Shown: one piece after another, positions 35,518 through 44,577 of the stretch
How positions within the stretch are numbered: the first letter of the stretch is position 1
Layout of the letters: every line of letters begins with the position of its first letter
Assembly: GCF_013372285.1 (NCBI RefSeq)
Contig: NZ_CP054301.1
Location: 730,001 to 794,000, forward strand
DNA: 64,000 nt
Origin: Marinomonas primoryensis
GTDB taxonomy: Bacteria > Pseudomonadota > Gammaproteobacteria > Pseudomonadales > Marinomonadaceae
Direction: 5' to 3'
The notes under the pieces: model-generated
The model's input: the letters and a program-made list of their open reading frames with translations, nothing else
Databases searched by the model: none
What the model was told of the DNA's origin: nothing
Position numbers and translations under genes: made by a program

Positions 35518-37491
35518 TTAGTGTTTTTTTTGTCTGATTAAATCCATCAAATTCCGCAGTTCTTGCTTGCTACTGCTATCCTTTATGGATTCATTTCCTT
35601 TGCTTTTCAACCGTGCGATGGAACTATTTAAACCAAGGTTCTTTTCCATGGCTGAGACCATATCTAGCACTTCTTGTTGTGCGTTAGTGATTTTTTGCTT
35701 GGTTGTGGCATCTTGGTGGTTTAAAAGTGCGTAAATGTTCGTAATGGTGGATTGATCTACCATTTCACCAAGTAGGTGTCCTGTGTTCTTTGTGGGGTAT
35801 TTTGCAAAATATCTCCATATTTTACAGAAGATTTGTAGTTCTTCATTTACTTGGTTGACCAGTGGGTCAGGAAGATCAATGTGCTGCGCTATGTGTGGGT
35901 GAAGGAGCAAACAAAGTGAGGCTTGCTTTATGCGGCTAAGGCTGGAGGGGGCAGGAGGGAAAAACGCTTCCTTTTCTTTAAATTTATTAAATTTACCGTC
36001 TTTTTTAAAAGTCGATTTTTTATTGCTCTCATAATGGCTTGGTGCGCTACTGTATTCATGATTCGAATAGCTGTCGTATTCATCATAGGCTGGCGCGTAA
36101 TGCTCTTCATCGTTGCCAGTATGTGGAATGTGTTCGTTTGTCGTGTTGTTCTGAGTGTCGCTTTGGTTATTGGCTGATGGTCTTTGCTTGGGAATTGATG
36201 TGTTGCCTAGCGTGTCGCTATCAATCCCAGATTGTTCACTTAACTGCCGAATAAGCACGGAGCGAAATGTAAGCTCTTTTGGTATCTGCTGGATCATGCT
36301 CATGGCGTTACGAGTGAATTGAGCTTCACCTTCTTCGTCACCAAGGGTGACTTGGTTTCTAGCGTGTTCAAAGAGGACGTGAGAAAGTGAAGAGGCGTCT
36401 TCCAATCTTTTGTTAAAGGCTTCTTTGCCTTCTTGCCTTACTAATGAATCAGGGTCTTCGCCCTCGGGTAAAAACAAAAAACGGATTTGTTTTTCGTCTT
36501 GCATAACAGAGAGGGAGGCTTCCAGCCCGCGAATGGCGGCTGAGCGTCCAGCTTTATCGCCATCAAAGCAGAGTACAACCTTGCTGACCAGCTTGAATAG
36601 CTTGCGTATGTGTTGGCTATTGACCGAGGTGCCTAGTGTGGCGACGGCGTTAGTAATGCCGTGTTGAGCTAGCACGATGACATCCATATAGCCTTCAACC
36701 ACGAGTATTTGATCGAGTATTTGGGTGTTTTGTTTTGCTTCAAATAAGCCATAGAGTTCTTGGCTTTTCTGAAAGACAGGCGTTTCAGGGGAGTTCAAGT
36801 ACTTGGGTTTTTCATCGCCAAAGGCGCGCCCGCCAAAAGCAATCACTCTCCCGCGGGAGTCTCGTATAGGAAAGATGATGCGATCACGAAAGCGGTCGTA
36901 ATAATGGCCTGGTTGCTCTTTCTTCTCAACGAGCATCCCTCCTAATAAAAGCTGTTCTTGGCTTTCGGCGCGAGTGCCTATTTTTTTGAGGAGATTGTCC
37001 CAGCCGGATGGGGCAAAACCTAGGCCGAAAACTTTGGCTATTTGACCAGATAATCCGCGATCTTTCGATAAATAATCGGTGGCCTTCTTCTTATCGGGGT
37101 GTTGGGTAAGTTGCTGTTGATAAAATTGAGCGCTTTCTGATAGGCGCTTTAGTAGTTCGGCGTTTTGCTCGTACCGGTCCGGTGCGCCTTGCTCTCTGGG
37201 GACTTCCATGCCAGCATCTTTGGCAAGTGCTTCAATTGCATCAACAAAATCCAGATGATCATGTTCCATCACAAATGAAATGGCGTTGCCGCCAGCACCG
37301 CATCCAAAGCAATAGTAAAACTGTTTGTTCGGATTTAGGCTGAATGAAGGGCTTTTTTCATTGTGAAAAGGGCATAGGGCGCTATAGTTTTGACCTGTTT
37401 TTTTTAGGCTGATGCGAGACGCAACCACATCGGTTAGGTCGGTCCGAGCGAGAAGCTCGTCAATAAACTGATCAGGAATGCGCCCCGCCAT
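35518..37491 (-). CDS. dnaG: DNA primase DnaG
   Basis: The 657-residue enzyme synthesises RNA primers at the replication fork. The N-terminal zinc domain has C40, H43, C61 and C64 (CPFHNEKSPSF, FYYCFGCGAGG). The TOPRIM core has the acidic residues in VVEGYMDVI and CFDGDKAGR. The C-terminal DnaB-interacting domain follows a low-complexity linker rich in Asn, Tyr, Ser and His (about 435-510), less conserved than in E. coli DnaG (581), which explains the extra length. It begins 4 bp after yqeY in the macromolecular synthesis operon. Confidence 0.96.
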   Translation of the reverse strand: MAGRIPDQFIDELLARTDLTDVVASRISLKKTGQNYSALCPFHNEKSPSFSLNPNKQFYYCFGCGAGGNAISFVMEHDHLDFVDAIEALAKDAGMEVPREQGAPDRYEQNAELLKRLSESAQFYQQQLTQHPDKKKATDYLSKDRGLSGQIAKVFGLGFAPSGWDNLLKKIGTRAESQEQLLLGGMLVEKKEQPGHYYDRFRDRIIFPIRDSRGRVIAFGGRAFGDEKPKYLNSPETPVFQKSQELYGLFEAKQNTQILDQILVVEGYMDVIVLAQHGITNAVATLGTSVNSQHIRKLFKLVSKVVLCFDGDKAGRSAAIRGLEASLSVMQDEKQIRFLFLPEGEDPDSLVRQEGKEAFNKRLEDASSLSHVLFEHARNQVTLGDEEGEAQFTRNAMSMIQQIPKELTFRSVLIRQLSEQSGIDSDTLGNTSIPKQRPSANNQSDTQNNTTNEHIPHTGNDEEHYAPAYDEYDSYSNHEYSSAPSHYESNKKSTFKKDGKFNKFKEKEAFFPPAPSSLSRIKQASLCLLLHPHIAQHIDLPDPLVNQVNEELQIFCKIWRYFAKYPTKNTGHLLGEMVDQSTITNIYALLNHQDATTKQKITNAQQEVLDMVSAMEKNLGLNSSIARLKSKGNESIKDSSSKQELRNLMDLIRQKKH

Positions 37492-37495
37492 ACTA

Positions 37496-37942
37496 TTAGC
37501 CTAATTGTGATTTTACTTGTTTGCTGATTTGCGCCATATCGGCACGACCTTGTACTTGTGGTTTAACAATGGCCATTACCGCGCCCATCTGCTGCATTGA
37601 GCTGGCGCCAGTTTCTTTGATAGCCGCTTTGACAATCTCACCAACTTCATTATCAGTCAATGGTGTTGGTAAAAACTCGCTGATGATCAGCATTTCTTCT
37701 TGTTCAATTTTAGCTAGGTCTTCACGATCGCCATCAAGGAACTGCTGATTAGAGTCTTTGCGTTGTTTGTTCATTTTATCTAGGACAGCCAATACACGTG
37801 CGTCATCCAATTCAATGCGCTCGTCGATTTCGATTTTTTTGCATTCAGATAAAATGGTTCGAATAACGGTTACGCGCTGTTTCTCTTTGGCGCGCATAGC
37901 GGTTTTTAATGTATCTGAAATGTGTTTTTTTAAGTCTGACAT
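37496..37942 (-). CDS. yqeY: GatB/YqeY domain protein
   Basis: The 148-residue helical protein is the stand-alone YqeY domain, related to the C-terminal tail of the amidotransferase GatB. It has the expected KKHISDTLKTAMRAKEKQRVTVIRTI start and EFLPTPLTDNEVGEIVKAAIKETGASSMQQMGAVMAIVKPQVQGRAD end. Its function is unproven; tRNA interaction is suggested by the family. The ATG at 37942 has GAGG five bases upstream. It sits between rpsU and dnaG, a placement seen in many gammaproteobacteria. Confidence 0.93.
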   Translation of the reverse strand: MSDLKKHISDTLKTAMRAKEKQRVTVIRTILSECKKIEIDERIELDDARVLAVLDKMNKQRKDSNQQFLDGDREDLAKIEQEEMLIISEFLPTPLTDNEVGEIVKAAIKETGASSMQQMGAVMAIVKPQVQGRADMAQISKQVKSQLG

Positions 37943-37977
37943 AGGATCCTCTTTATTTTCTGGTAGGCAAATAAACA

Positions 37978-38012
37978 AAAAAAACGGCTAGTTTGTTAAC
38001 TAGCCGTTTTTT
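37978..38012 (-). terminator. Internal terminator/attenuator between rpsU and yqeY
   Basis: AAAACGGCTAGTT (37981-37993) pairs perfectly over 13 bp with AACTAGCCGTTTT (37998-38010) around a TGTT loop, and the leftward strand ends in a T run. It lies within the operon, 70 bp after rpsU. E. coli has an equivalent terminator between rpsU and dnaG that lets S21 be made in excess. Confidence 0.9.
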
Positions 38013-38082
38013 ATAAGCCTAAATGCAAGGAGCTTCTAGGCAAAACATTTGTTTTTAGCAAATTGCCAAACGGCAGATTGGC

Positions 38083-38298
38083 CTAGTACAAACGTTGGAA
38101 TTTCTTCTGTTCACGAGAAACTTTCTTAGCGTGACGTTTTACCGCTGCTGCTGCAGCACGTTTGCGAAGAGTTGTTGGTTTTTCGTAACATTCGCGACGA
38201 CGAACTTCTGCCAAAACACCTGCTTTCTCGCAAGAGCGTTTGAAGCGACGAAGAGCGATGTCAAATGGTTCGTTATCTTTTACTTTTACTGCTGGCAT
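38083..38298 (-). CDS. rpsU: 30S ribosomal protein S21
   Basis: The 71-residue basic protein starts [27 protein letters not shown] and ends in a Lys/Arg-rich helix, as in E. coli S21 (71). It helps base-pairing of mRNA with the 16S anti-Shine-Dalgarno. It is the first gene of the macromolecular synthesis operon, under the strong promoter at 38353-38380. AAAGGTAATAAC precedes the ATG. Confidence 0.97.
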
Positions 38299-38352
38299 GT
38301 TATTACCTTTAATAATTTTTTTAAAGTTTAAGTATTCACAAAAACGGCGTGA

Positions 38353-38380
38353 ATCATACCCGTATTTAATGGGCTTTCAA
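38353..38380 (-). promoter_or_regulatory. Sigma-70 promoter for rpsU
   Basis: On the minus strand, TTGAAA (38375-38380) and TATGAT (38353-38358) are separated by 16 bp. The start would fall about 50 bp before rpsU. The palindrome AAAGCGCGCTTT touches the -35 box. Confidence 0.65.
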
Positions 38381-38554
38381 AGCGCGCTTTTGTTGAACAG
38401 AGTGTGATCTAAAATAGATCGATTTTTCTTACTCTGGACAGACTGTGGTCGCGTCTGTAACTGTACATATTTTTTCAAGAGTTGTGTTTGAGTCGCCATA
38501 TCTGCTTACTTAGGAAGCTATGTGCCAAACGAGAAAAATCACCTGCCTTTTAAT

Positions 38555-38583
38555 TTAAACATTGAAAACGCGCGCATTATAAT
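38555..38583 (+). promoter_or_regulatory. Possible sigma-70 promoter for tsaD
   Basis: TTAAAC (38555-38560) and a consensus TATAAT (38578-38583) are 17 bp apart. They lie about 120 bp upstream of tsaD. Confidence 0.5.
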
Positions 38584-38702
38584 GCTTCCGCTAGACTTTG
38601 TCTAATATCATTTGCGCTTGTTAGTTTAAGGAGGTTGTCTTTGCTCTGCAACGGGAGGGAGATAAGGTACAATGCGTTCAAATTATTGATGAGATTGCTC
38701 TA

Positions 38703-39740
38703 ATGAAAGTATTGGGATTAGAAACCTCTTGTGATGAGACGGGGATCGCTATTTACGATACCGAAAATGGTCTATTAGCCCACAAAATTTATTCTCAAAT
38801 TGCTCAGCATGCAGAATACGGTGGAGTGGTGCCAGAATTGGCATCTCGTGACCATGTACGGAAAACATTGCCGCTGATCGATGAAGTGCTGCAAGAAGCT
38901 GGTATGAAAAAAGCGGAGCTCGATGCCATCGCTTATACCAGTGGTCCGGGCTTGGTCGGAGCATTAATGGCAGGTGCGACTATTGGTCGTTCATTAGCTT
39001 ATGCGTTGGGGATTCCTGCGTTGGGCGTGCATCATATGGAAGGGCATCTTTTAGCGCCTATGCTTGAAGAGTCACAACCTGAGATGCCTTTTATCGCATT
39101 GTTGGTTTCTGGCGGTCATACCCAGTTAGTCCGAGTTGATGGTATCGGTGAATATCGTCTTTTGGGGCAGTCATTAGATGATGCTGCTGGTGAAGCGTTT
39201 GATAAGGCCGCCAAAATGATTGGCTTGCCGTATCCGGGTGGGCCGCAAATTGCTGCATTAGCAAAACAGGGTAACCCTAAATCGGGTCTTAAATTCCCGC
39301 GTCCAATGACGGATCGCCCTGGTTTAGACTTTAGTTTTAGTGGTTTGAAAACCGCTTTTTTAACGGCTGTGCACGCGGCACTAGACGATGATCGCTGTGA
39401 TGAGCAATTTAAAGCGGACGCTGCGTTAGCATTTGAAACCGCTGTGGTCGATACCTTAGTGATTAAGTGTCGTCGCGCACTAGAGGCAGAAGGGTTGAAA
39501 CGGTTAATTATCGCCGGTGGCGTGAGTGCTAATCAGCGTTTGCGTGAGCAGCTAGAAAGTCAGCTGAAAAAAATCAAAGCGAGTGTGTTTTATGCTCGAC
39601 CAGAGTTCTGCACCGATAATGGCGCTATGATTGCTTATGCTGGTGCTCAGCGTTTGGCAAATGGACAATCGTCAGGGCTTAGTTTGTCTATTCGTGCTCG
39701 CTGGCCTTTGTCTGAATTACCACCCTTAAAGGAATCTTAA
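38703..39740 (+). CDS. tsaD: tRNA N6-adenosine threonylcarbamoyltransferase TsaD
   Basis: The 345-residue ASKHA-fold enzyme transfers the threonylcarbamoyl group to A37 of ANN-decoding tRNAs, with TsaB, TsaE and TsaC. The metal-binding histidines H111 and H115 lie in [35 protein letters not shown] and the late [11 protein letters not shown] complete the active site. Its placement opposite rpsU-dnaG-rpoD is conserved in gammaproteobacteria. folB follows two bases after the stop, so the two are surely co-transcribed. Confidence 0.97.
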   Translation: MKVLGLETSCDETGIAIYDTENGLLAHKIYSQIAQHAEYGGVVPELASRDHVRKTLPLIDEVLQEAGMKKAELDAIAYTSGPGLVGALMAGATIGRSLAYALGIPALGVHHMEGHLLAPMLEESQPEMPFIALLVSGGHTQLVRVDGIGEYRLLGQSLDDAAGEAFDKAAKMIGLPYPGGPQIAALAKQGNPKSGLKFPRPMTDRPGLDFSFSGLKTAFLTAVHAALDDDRCDEQFKADAALAFETAVVDTLVIKCRRALEAEGLKRLIIAGGVSANQRLREQLESQLKKIKASVFYARPEFCTDNGAMIAYAGAQRLANGQSSGLSLSIRARWPLSELPPLKES

Positions 39741-39741
39741 T

Positions 39742-40107
39742 ATGAAAGACTTGGTGTTTATTGAGGGGCTGAAGGCTCAAGCGGTTATTGGTGTTTACGA
39801 TTGGGAAAAAAAGATTCAACAAGATTTGTTGTTTGATCTGGAGATGGAGCACGACAATCGAGTGCCTGCAGAGACCGATGACCTTGCTAAAACTTTGGAC
39901 TATGAAGCTATTTCGAATTTCATTTTATCGTTTTGTGCTGAGCGCCAGTTCGAACTCATTGAAACCTTGGCAGAGCATTTAGTCGGCGACTTGATAGGGC
40001 AGTTTAAACTGAATGCGGTTACCTTGACTTTGCGTAAGCCTGGCGCTGTCGCAGCCGCTCAATCTGTTGGTGTGAAAATACACAGAAAATCCGCCGTTAC
40101 TTATTAG
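39742..40107 (+). CDS. folB: Dihydroneopterin aldolase
   Basis: The 121-residue enzyme converts 7,8-dihydroneopterin to 6-hydroxymethyl-dihydropterin and glycolaldehyde in folate synthesis. IEGLKAQAVIGVYDWEKKIQQDLLFDLEME is the family N-terminus, DTLDYEAIS-like residues (TLDYEAISNFI) and the catalytic lysine in LRKPGAVAAAQSVGVKI follow. It sits two bases after tsaD and ends 11 bp before the convergent cca gene, with no terminator between them. Confidence 0.94.
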   Translation: MKDLVFIEGLKAQAVIGVYDWEKKIQQDLLFDLEMEHDNRVPAETDDLAKTLDYEAISNFILSFCAERQFELIETLAEHLVGDLIGQFKLNAVTLTLRKPGAVAAAQSVGVKIHRKSAVTY

Positions 40108-40118
40108 CCTCGGACTTG

Positions 40119-41216
40119 TTAGTTGATAAAAGGTGAGAGCTTTTTATCCAGTGCGTCGATTCTGGCTCTTTTTAGGGCTAGACCAAGCTCAGCCCCGTCA
40201 AAGCCTTGTTTCATCAAGCTGGCTGCATTGATGATCGCAATCGTTTCGCGAAGAGTTTGCCAGTCTTCTGGTTTACTATTGGTTAGCTCACTTAAAACTT
40301 CAATTAATAATAAAAATGGTTGAGGTTTTTTGATGGCATTCACTGACATGAGCCAGCTTTCCCAATTCTCCGCGTTCATCGGGATGCGCTGATTTTCAAT
40401 AAAAGCACGTACTTGTTCGGCAAGGGTTTTGAACTGATTAGGGCAGCGGATGCGTTGGTGTAATTGACTTAGTTCCGTGAGTGGGGTGTGCTTTCCAAGA
40501 ATGGCCCAGCGTTGAGCGGGCGTGAACTCTGCGTGACCTAGGCTATCAACGATGACTTGATTGTCCGTCCAAATAAACCCTGGAAAAAGTTTGTCGAGCG
40601 CGTTTGCTTCTTTTAGAACGGTAAAAAACACATCGGCATGCTGAGTGTTTAACGCTTTTTCAAGTTCCTTCCAAATACGTTCCGCGCTTAATGCGGAAAG
40701 TTCTCCAGATGCACTGATGGTTTTCATCAAAGATAGGGTTTCAGGCGCGATTGTAAAGTCAAAATGGTGAAAGCGAGCGGCGAAACGAGCGACCCTTAAT
40801 ACGCGCAACGGGTCTTCTACAAAGGCATCCGAGACGTGACGAAATATTCGGTTGTGTAAGTCCTGCTGTCCATTGAATGGGTCTATTAGGTTACCATCTT
40901 GGTCCTGTGCTATTGCATTGATGGTCAGGTCTCGACGTTCTAAATCTTCTTCTAAGCGAATGTCGGGAGCAAAGTCACAAATAAAACCAGTGTAGCCTTC
41001 ACCTTGCTTTTTTTCTTTGCGAGCAAGGGCGTATTCTTCTTTGCTTCTAGGGTGTAGGAAGACGGGGAACTGTTTGCCAACCTGTTGATAACCTTTCTGT
41101 TCAAGGTATTCTGGTGTGGCGCCTGTGACGACCCAGTCATGGTCGACAACAGGCAGTCCAAGTAGGGCGTCTCTAACGGCGCCGCCAACGAGGTAGACTT
41201 GGTAGGGGGTTGTCAT
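40119..41216 (-). CDS. cca: CCA tRNA nucleotidyltransferase lacking an HD domain
   Basis: The 365-residue class II nucleotidyltransferase adds or repairs the 3' CCA of tRNAs. The head has [13 protein letters not shown], the metal-binding aspartates in VVDHDWVV, the [10 protein letters not shown] motif and [16 protein letters not shown]. Unlike E. coli Cca (412), the C-terminal part shows no HD phosphohydrolase motif: the region that should hold HxxxxxxH and HDxGK reads [14 protein letters not shown]. It therefore probably lacks the phosphatase and phosphodiesterase activities. It is the last gene of the lptD-to-cca series, 6 bp after glpE. Confidence 0.93.
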   Translation of the reverse strand: MTTPYQVYLVGGAVRDALLGLPVVDHDWVVTGATPEYLEQKGYQQVGKQFPVFLHPRSKEEYALARKEKKQGEGYTGFICDFAPDIRLEEDLERRDLTINAIAQDQDGNLIDPFNGQQDLHNRIFRHVSDAFVEDPLRVLRVARFAARFHHFDFTIAPETLSLMKTISASGELSALSAERIWKELEKALNTQHADVFFTVLKEANALDKLFPGFIWTDNQVIVDSLGHAEFTPAQRWAILGKHTPLTELSQLHQRIRCPNQFKTLAEQVRAFIENQRIPMNAENWESWLMSVNAIKKPQPFLLLIEVLSELTNSKPEDWQTLRETIAIINAASLMKQGFDGAELGLALKRARIDALDKKLSPFIN

Positions 41217-41222
41217 GGTGTT

Positions 41223-41543
41223 CTAGTTGCCTGTTTCGCACTGCTCTGGGAACATAGCGCTCCATTGACTGAAGCCTCCGTTTAAGGAATAGACTTCTTT
41301 GAAACCTTGCGATGCAAGGTACTCTGCCGCTCCCTTACTGCTGTTACCGTGATAGCAGCAAACAATAATGGGCTGGCTTTTTTCGGCGCTATCAATAAAA
41401 TTTTGTACGTTGTCGTTAGTTAAGCTGATGGCATTGGTCATATGGCTCGTTTCAAAGCTAACCAAATCACGGATGTCTACAATAGCGCCATTATTTTCAA
41501 TGATCGGTAGGGCGTCTGAAATGTCGATACAGGTATAAGTCAT
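41223..41543 (-). CDS. glpE: Thiosulfate sulfurtransferase GlpE
   Basis: The 106-residue single-domain rhodanese transfers sulfur from thiosulfate to cyanide or thioredoxin. The active-site loop CYHGNSS is the GlpE signature, with the catalytic cysteine first. Length matches E. coli GlpE (108). The ATG at 41543 overlaps the apaH stop in ATGA and has GGAAG five bases upstream; the longer frame to 41567 is rejected. Placement in an apaH series rather than beside glpG/glpR suggests a general sulfur role. Confidence 0.93.
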   Translation of the reverse strand: MTYTCIDISDALPIIENNGAIVDIRDLVSFETSHMTNAISLTNDNVQNFIDSAEKSQPIIVCCYHGNSSKGAAEYLASQGFKEVYSLNGGFSQWSAMFPEQCETGN

Positions 41544-42367
41544 GAATTCTTCCGGTTTATTGTACAAGGTGTACTAAAGCGTTGTCTGTCTTCTAGGCGT
41601 AAAGCGGTTAAACTTCCTCCCCAAACGCAGCCAGTGTCTAGTGCATGAACATGTTCCTGCTGGGTATTTCCTTCTAGGGCGGCCCAATGTCCAAAAACGA
41701 TATGGCAATCACTAGGAACTTTAGTGGGGTAATTAAACCAAGCGGCATAACCTTTTGTTGCGGTACTTATGCCTTCTTTAGATTCTAAGTCGAGTTTGCT
41801 GTTTTCATCACAAAAGCGCATGCGAGTTAGATAATTTGTAATCGTTCGAAGGCGATCTGTGCCTGTGAGTTTGTCGTCCCATTGATTTGGCGTATTACCG
41901 TACATGGTGGCAAAAAAATCATCAACCGTGTCGGATCGAAGTTTGTCTTCGACCTCTTTGGCGAGCGTTTGCGTTTTTTTTAAATCCCAACAAGGTGGAA
42001 TGCCAGCATGTGTCATGACGGTGTTGAGTTGCTCGTCGTAATGGCACAAAGGTTGTTGGCGAAGCCAATCCATTAAGTCGTCACGATCTCCCGCTGTTAG
42101 GATTTCTGCAAGTGTGTCGCCTCGTTTTAGTTTGCCATGACCATATGAAACCGCCAATAAATGCAGGTCATGGTTGCCCAATACCACTTTCGTATTGTGG
42201 CCTAGAGACTTGATAAAGCGTAGCGTTTCAAGAGACTCCGGTCCTCGGTTAATAAGGTCACCCGCAAACCAAAGTTTGTCTTGATCTGCACGATATTGGA
42301 TGTGTTCTAAAAGCTGCATTAAAGGTGTTAAGCAGCCTTGTAAGTCACCAATCACATAGGTTGCCAT
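41540..42367 (-). CDS. apaH: Bis(5'-nucleosyl)-tetraphosphatase, symmetrical
   Basis: The 275-residue calcineurin-like phosphoesterase cleaves Ap4A to two ADP, and also removes Np4 caps from RNA in E. coli. Metal-site motifs are GDLQGC, GDLINRGP, GNHDLH and the later HAGIPP. It follows apaG by 8 bp and overlaps glpE by four bases, which indicates translational coupling. The order lptD-surA-pdxA-rsmA-apaG-apaH matches E. coli. Confidence 0.97.
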   Translation of the reverse strand: MATYVIGDLQGCLTPLMQLLEHIQYRADQDKLWFAGDLINRGPESLETLRFIKSLGHNTKVVLGNHDLHLLAVSYGHGKLKRGDTLAEILTAGDRDDLMDWLRQQPLCHYDEQLNTVMTHAGIPPCWDLKKTQTLAKEVEDKLRSDTVDDFFATMYGNTPNQWDDKLTGTDRLRTITNYLTRMRFCDENSKLDLESKEGISTATKGYAAWFNYPTKVPSDCHIVFGHWAALEGNTQQEHVHALDTGCVWGGSLTALRLEDRQRFSTPCTINRKNS

Positions 42368-42375
42368 AATTTTTT

Positions 42376-42750
42376 TCAGTGCACCTTATTTGGAACGAAT
42401 AGAGTGAACGGACGAACAGGCGCTTCAAAACCGGTACCGTCATCGGCTAAAAACTGGTAGCTGCCTTGCATGCTGCCAACCACGGTTTCCATCACGGTAC
42501 CGCTGGTGTAGTGAAAGGATTCACCAGGTTCTAAGTGCGGATATTCGCCAATGACACCGCTGCCTTTTACTTCTTGCACTTGTTCGTTGCCATCGGTGAT
42601 TATCCAATGGCGTGTTTGCAATTTGGCTGACTCTGATCCGCAGTTAGTGATAGAAATATGGTAAGCAAATACATAGCGTGATTCAGCCGGTGTAGATTGG
42701 CTTGCTAAGTATTCGGTCCGAACGGAAACTACGACGTCATACTTTTGCAT
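42376..42750 (-). CDS. apaG: ApaG domain protein
   Basis: The 124-residue protein is a single ApaG (DUF525) immunoglobulin-like domain. SRYVFAYHISITNCG, TRHWIITDGNGxxQEVKGxGVIGE-type sequence (here TDGNEQVQEVKGSGVIGE) and MQGSYQFLADDGTGFEAPVRPF are diagnostic. Its biochemical role is not settled. It starts directly after the rsmA stop and precedes apaH, the usual arrangement. Confidence 0.95.
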   Translation of the reverse strand: MQKYDVVVSVRTEYLASQSTPAESRYVFAYHISITNCGSESAKLQTRHWIITDGNEQVQEVKGSGVIGEYPHLEPGESFHYTSGTVMETVVGSMQGSYQFLADDGTGFEAPVRPFTLFVPNKVH

Positions 42751-43551
42751 TTACCCTTCCTTTTTTAGTACGTAGTTGGTAATGCGCACAAAGTCTTCTA
42801 CATCCAATCTTTCTGGGCGAAGCGTTGGGTCAATATTCAATGCTGCGAAATCGTCGTTGTCCAGTACCCCTTTATAGTTGTTGCGTAGGGTTTTCCTACG
42901 TTGCTGAAAGCCTGTTCTAACCATGTCTTCCAGCTTTTTGATGTCATCAACGGGATGAGGAAGGGTTTTGTGTGGCGTCATTCTTACAATCGCTGAGTCC
43001 ACCTTAGGCGCTGGGTCGAATGATTCAGGCCCAACAATAAAGAGAGATTCGACGCTGCAATAATACTGAGCCATCACACTTAAGCGGCCATAAAGGCTGT
43101 CGCCTGGGCGTGCAGCCAAACGATCCACTACTTCTTTTTGTAGCATGAAGTGCATGTCTTGGATGGCGCTTACTTGGCTTAGTAGGTGAAAAATAAGCGG
43201 CGTCGAAATATTGTAGGGTAAATTACCTACGACACGGATAGCCTGTTCTTCAGTTCGAAGTGATGTGAAATCAAATTTCATTGCATCGGCTTCATGAACA
43301 GTTAGTTCAGGAAAACGGAATAAATTCACTTTTAGAATAGGGATTAGATCGCGATCAAGCTCAACCACGTCCATACGCTCAGTGATGCTGATAATGCCTT
43401 CTGTTAATGCGCCTTTACCAGGGCCAATCTCAACGAGACGTTGACCTTTTTTTGGCGCGATAGAAGCCACAATATGGCGGATAACGCCGTGGTCATGAAG
43501 GAAGTTTTGACCAAATCTTTTTCTGGCTTTATGGGGTTGCTGTTTGCTCAT
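42751..43551 (-). CDS. rsmA: 16S rRNA dimethyltransferase RsmA (KsgA)
   Basis: The 266-residue SAM-dependent enzyme dimethylates A1518 and A1519 of 16S rRNA late in 30S assembly. KRFGQNFLHDHGVI, the SAM loop VEIGPGKGALTEGI and the catalytic NLPYNISTPLIFHLL are present. The C-terminal QRRKTLRNN helix also fits. Its start overlaps the pdxA stop by four bases and its stop abuts the apaG start, so the series is tightly coupled. Confidence 0.97.
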   Translation of the reverse strand: MSKQQPHKARKRFGQNFLHDHGVIRHIVASIAPKKGQRLVEIGPGKGALTEGIISITERMDVVELDRDLIPILKVNLFRFPELTVHEADAMKFDFTSLRTEEQAIRVVGNLPYNISTPLIFHLLSQVSAIQDMHFMLQKEVVDRLAARPGDSLYGRLSVMAQYYCSVESLFIVGPESFDPAPKVDSAIVRMTPHKTLPHPVDDIKKLEDMVRTGFQQRRKTLRNNYKGVLDNDDFAALNIDPTLRPERLDVEDFVRITNYVLKKEG

Positions 43552-44567
43552 GTAGAAAACTTTTTCGCGTTATTTGCCATGTTAATAGCATGTTGAATGG
43601 CCACTTTAAGGCTGCCGTTACTTGCCTTGCCTGTGCCAGCTAAATCAATCGCTGTGCCGTGGTCGACGGATGTTCGAATAATGGGTAAGCCTAAGGTAAT
43701 ATTTACGGCGTTACCAAAGCCTGAGTATTTTAACACAGGTAAACCTTGATCGTGATACATGGCTAAGACGCAATCCGCCTCATCGAGGTATTTTGGCGTA
43801 AACAAGGTATCAGCAGGAAGCGGACCTATTAGGTTTAAGCCTGTTTGGCGGAGTTTGTTGAGCGTTGGAATAATGGTGTCAATCTCCTCTCTGCCTAGAT
43901 GACCATCTTCCCCTGCGTGCGGGTTTAATCCACAGACTAAAATGTTAGGACGAGCGATGCCAAACTTTTCTTGTAGATCTTTGTTAAGCGCTTTCACAAC
44001 AAGACTGATGCTTCGTTCTGTAATGGCGGCTGGTACTTCTTTTAATGGGAGGTGAGTCGTCACTAACGCCACTTTCATTGTCTCTGTTGCTAGCATCATA
44101 ACAACGTGTGGAGAGCGGCATTGCGCTTGAAAAAATTCGGTATGGCCTGAAAAATGTACGCCAGTCTCACACAAAACACCTTTGTGCACAGGCGGTGTCA
44201 CGATGGCGTCAAACCTTTTCTGAAGGCAGCCTTCCCCTGCTTTTTTGAGTGTTTCTAGTACATAAGGTGAGTTGGCAACATCAAGAATCCCGGCGCGGGC
44301 TTTTTTAGCCAGCGTCACCGGTAAAACACTGATAAAGCCTTGTTTGTGCGCTGCCACGTCTTCTGAGTGTGTCAGTGTTTGGATGTTTACAGTGATGCCT
44401 AATGTATTCGCTCTGTCTTTGAGTAGATCGGGATCTGCGATCACAACTAAACGAGCAGGAAAGTTCTGCTCGTTTAGGGCACTTAAAATAATATCCGGGC
44501 CGATACCTGCGGGTTCTCCAGAGGTAATCGCAATAATGGGAAGCGATTCTGTCGTATCATTTGCCAT
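43548..44567 (-). CDS. pdxA: 4-hydroxythreonine-4-phosphate dehydrogenase
   Basis: The 339-residue NAD-dependent enzyme acts in pyridoxal phosphate synthesis. SGEPAGIGPDI marks the N-terminus, and metal-binding histidines lie in TGHTEF-like SGHTEFF, CGLNPHAGEDGHLG and MYHDQGLPVLKY. The ATG at 44567 is preferred: it has GAGA six bases upstream and lies 10 bp after the surA stop. The frame extends 18 codons further into surA, which I treat as spurious. It is coupled to rsmA by a four-base overlap. Confidence 0.95.
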   Translation of the reverse strand: MANDTTESLPIIAITSGEPAGIGPDIILSALNEQNFPARLVVIADPDLLKDRANTLGITVNIQTLTHSEDVAAHKQGFISVLPVTLAKKARAGILDVANSPYVLETLKKAGEGCLQKRFDAIVTPPVHKGVLCETGVHFSGHTEFFQAQCRSPHVVMMLATETMKVALVTTHLPLKEVPAAITERSISLVVKALNKDLQEKFGIARPNILVCGLNPHAGEDGHLGREEIDTIIPTLNKLRQTGLNLIGPLPADTLFTPKYLDEADCVLAMYHDQGLPVLKYSGFGNAVNITLGLPIIRTSVDHGTAIDLAGTGKASNGSLKVAIQHAINMANNAKKFST

Positions 44568-44577
44568 TAGTTGTCTC

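Larger units (their letters stand above)
38299..38702. other. Divergent promoter region between rpsU and tsaD
   Basis: This 404-bp space contains a leftward rpsU promoter (38353-38380), a 12-bp palindrome AAAGCGCGCTTT (38379-38390) overlapping its -35 end, and a rightward tsaD promoter (38555-38583). No gene lies within it. Confidence 0.6.
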
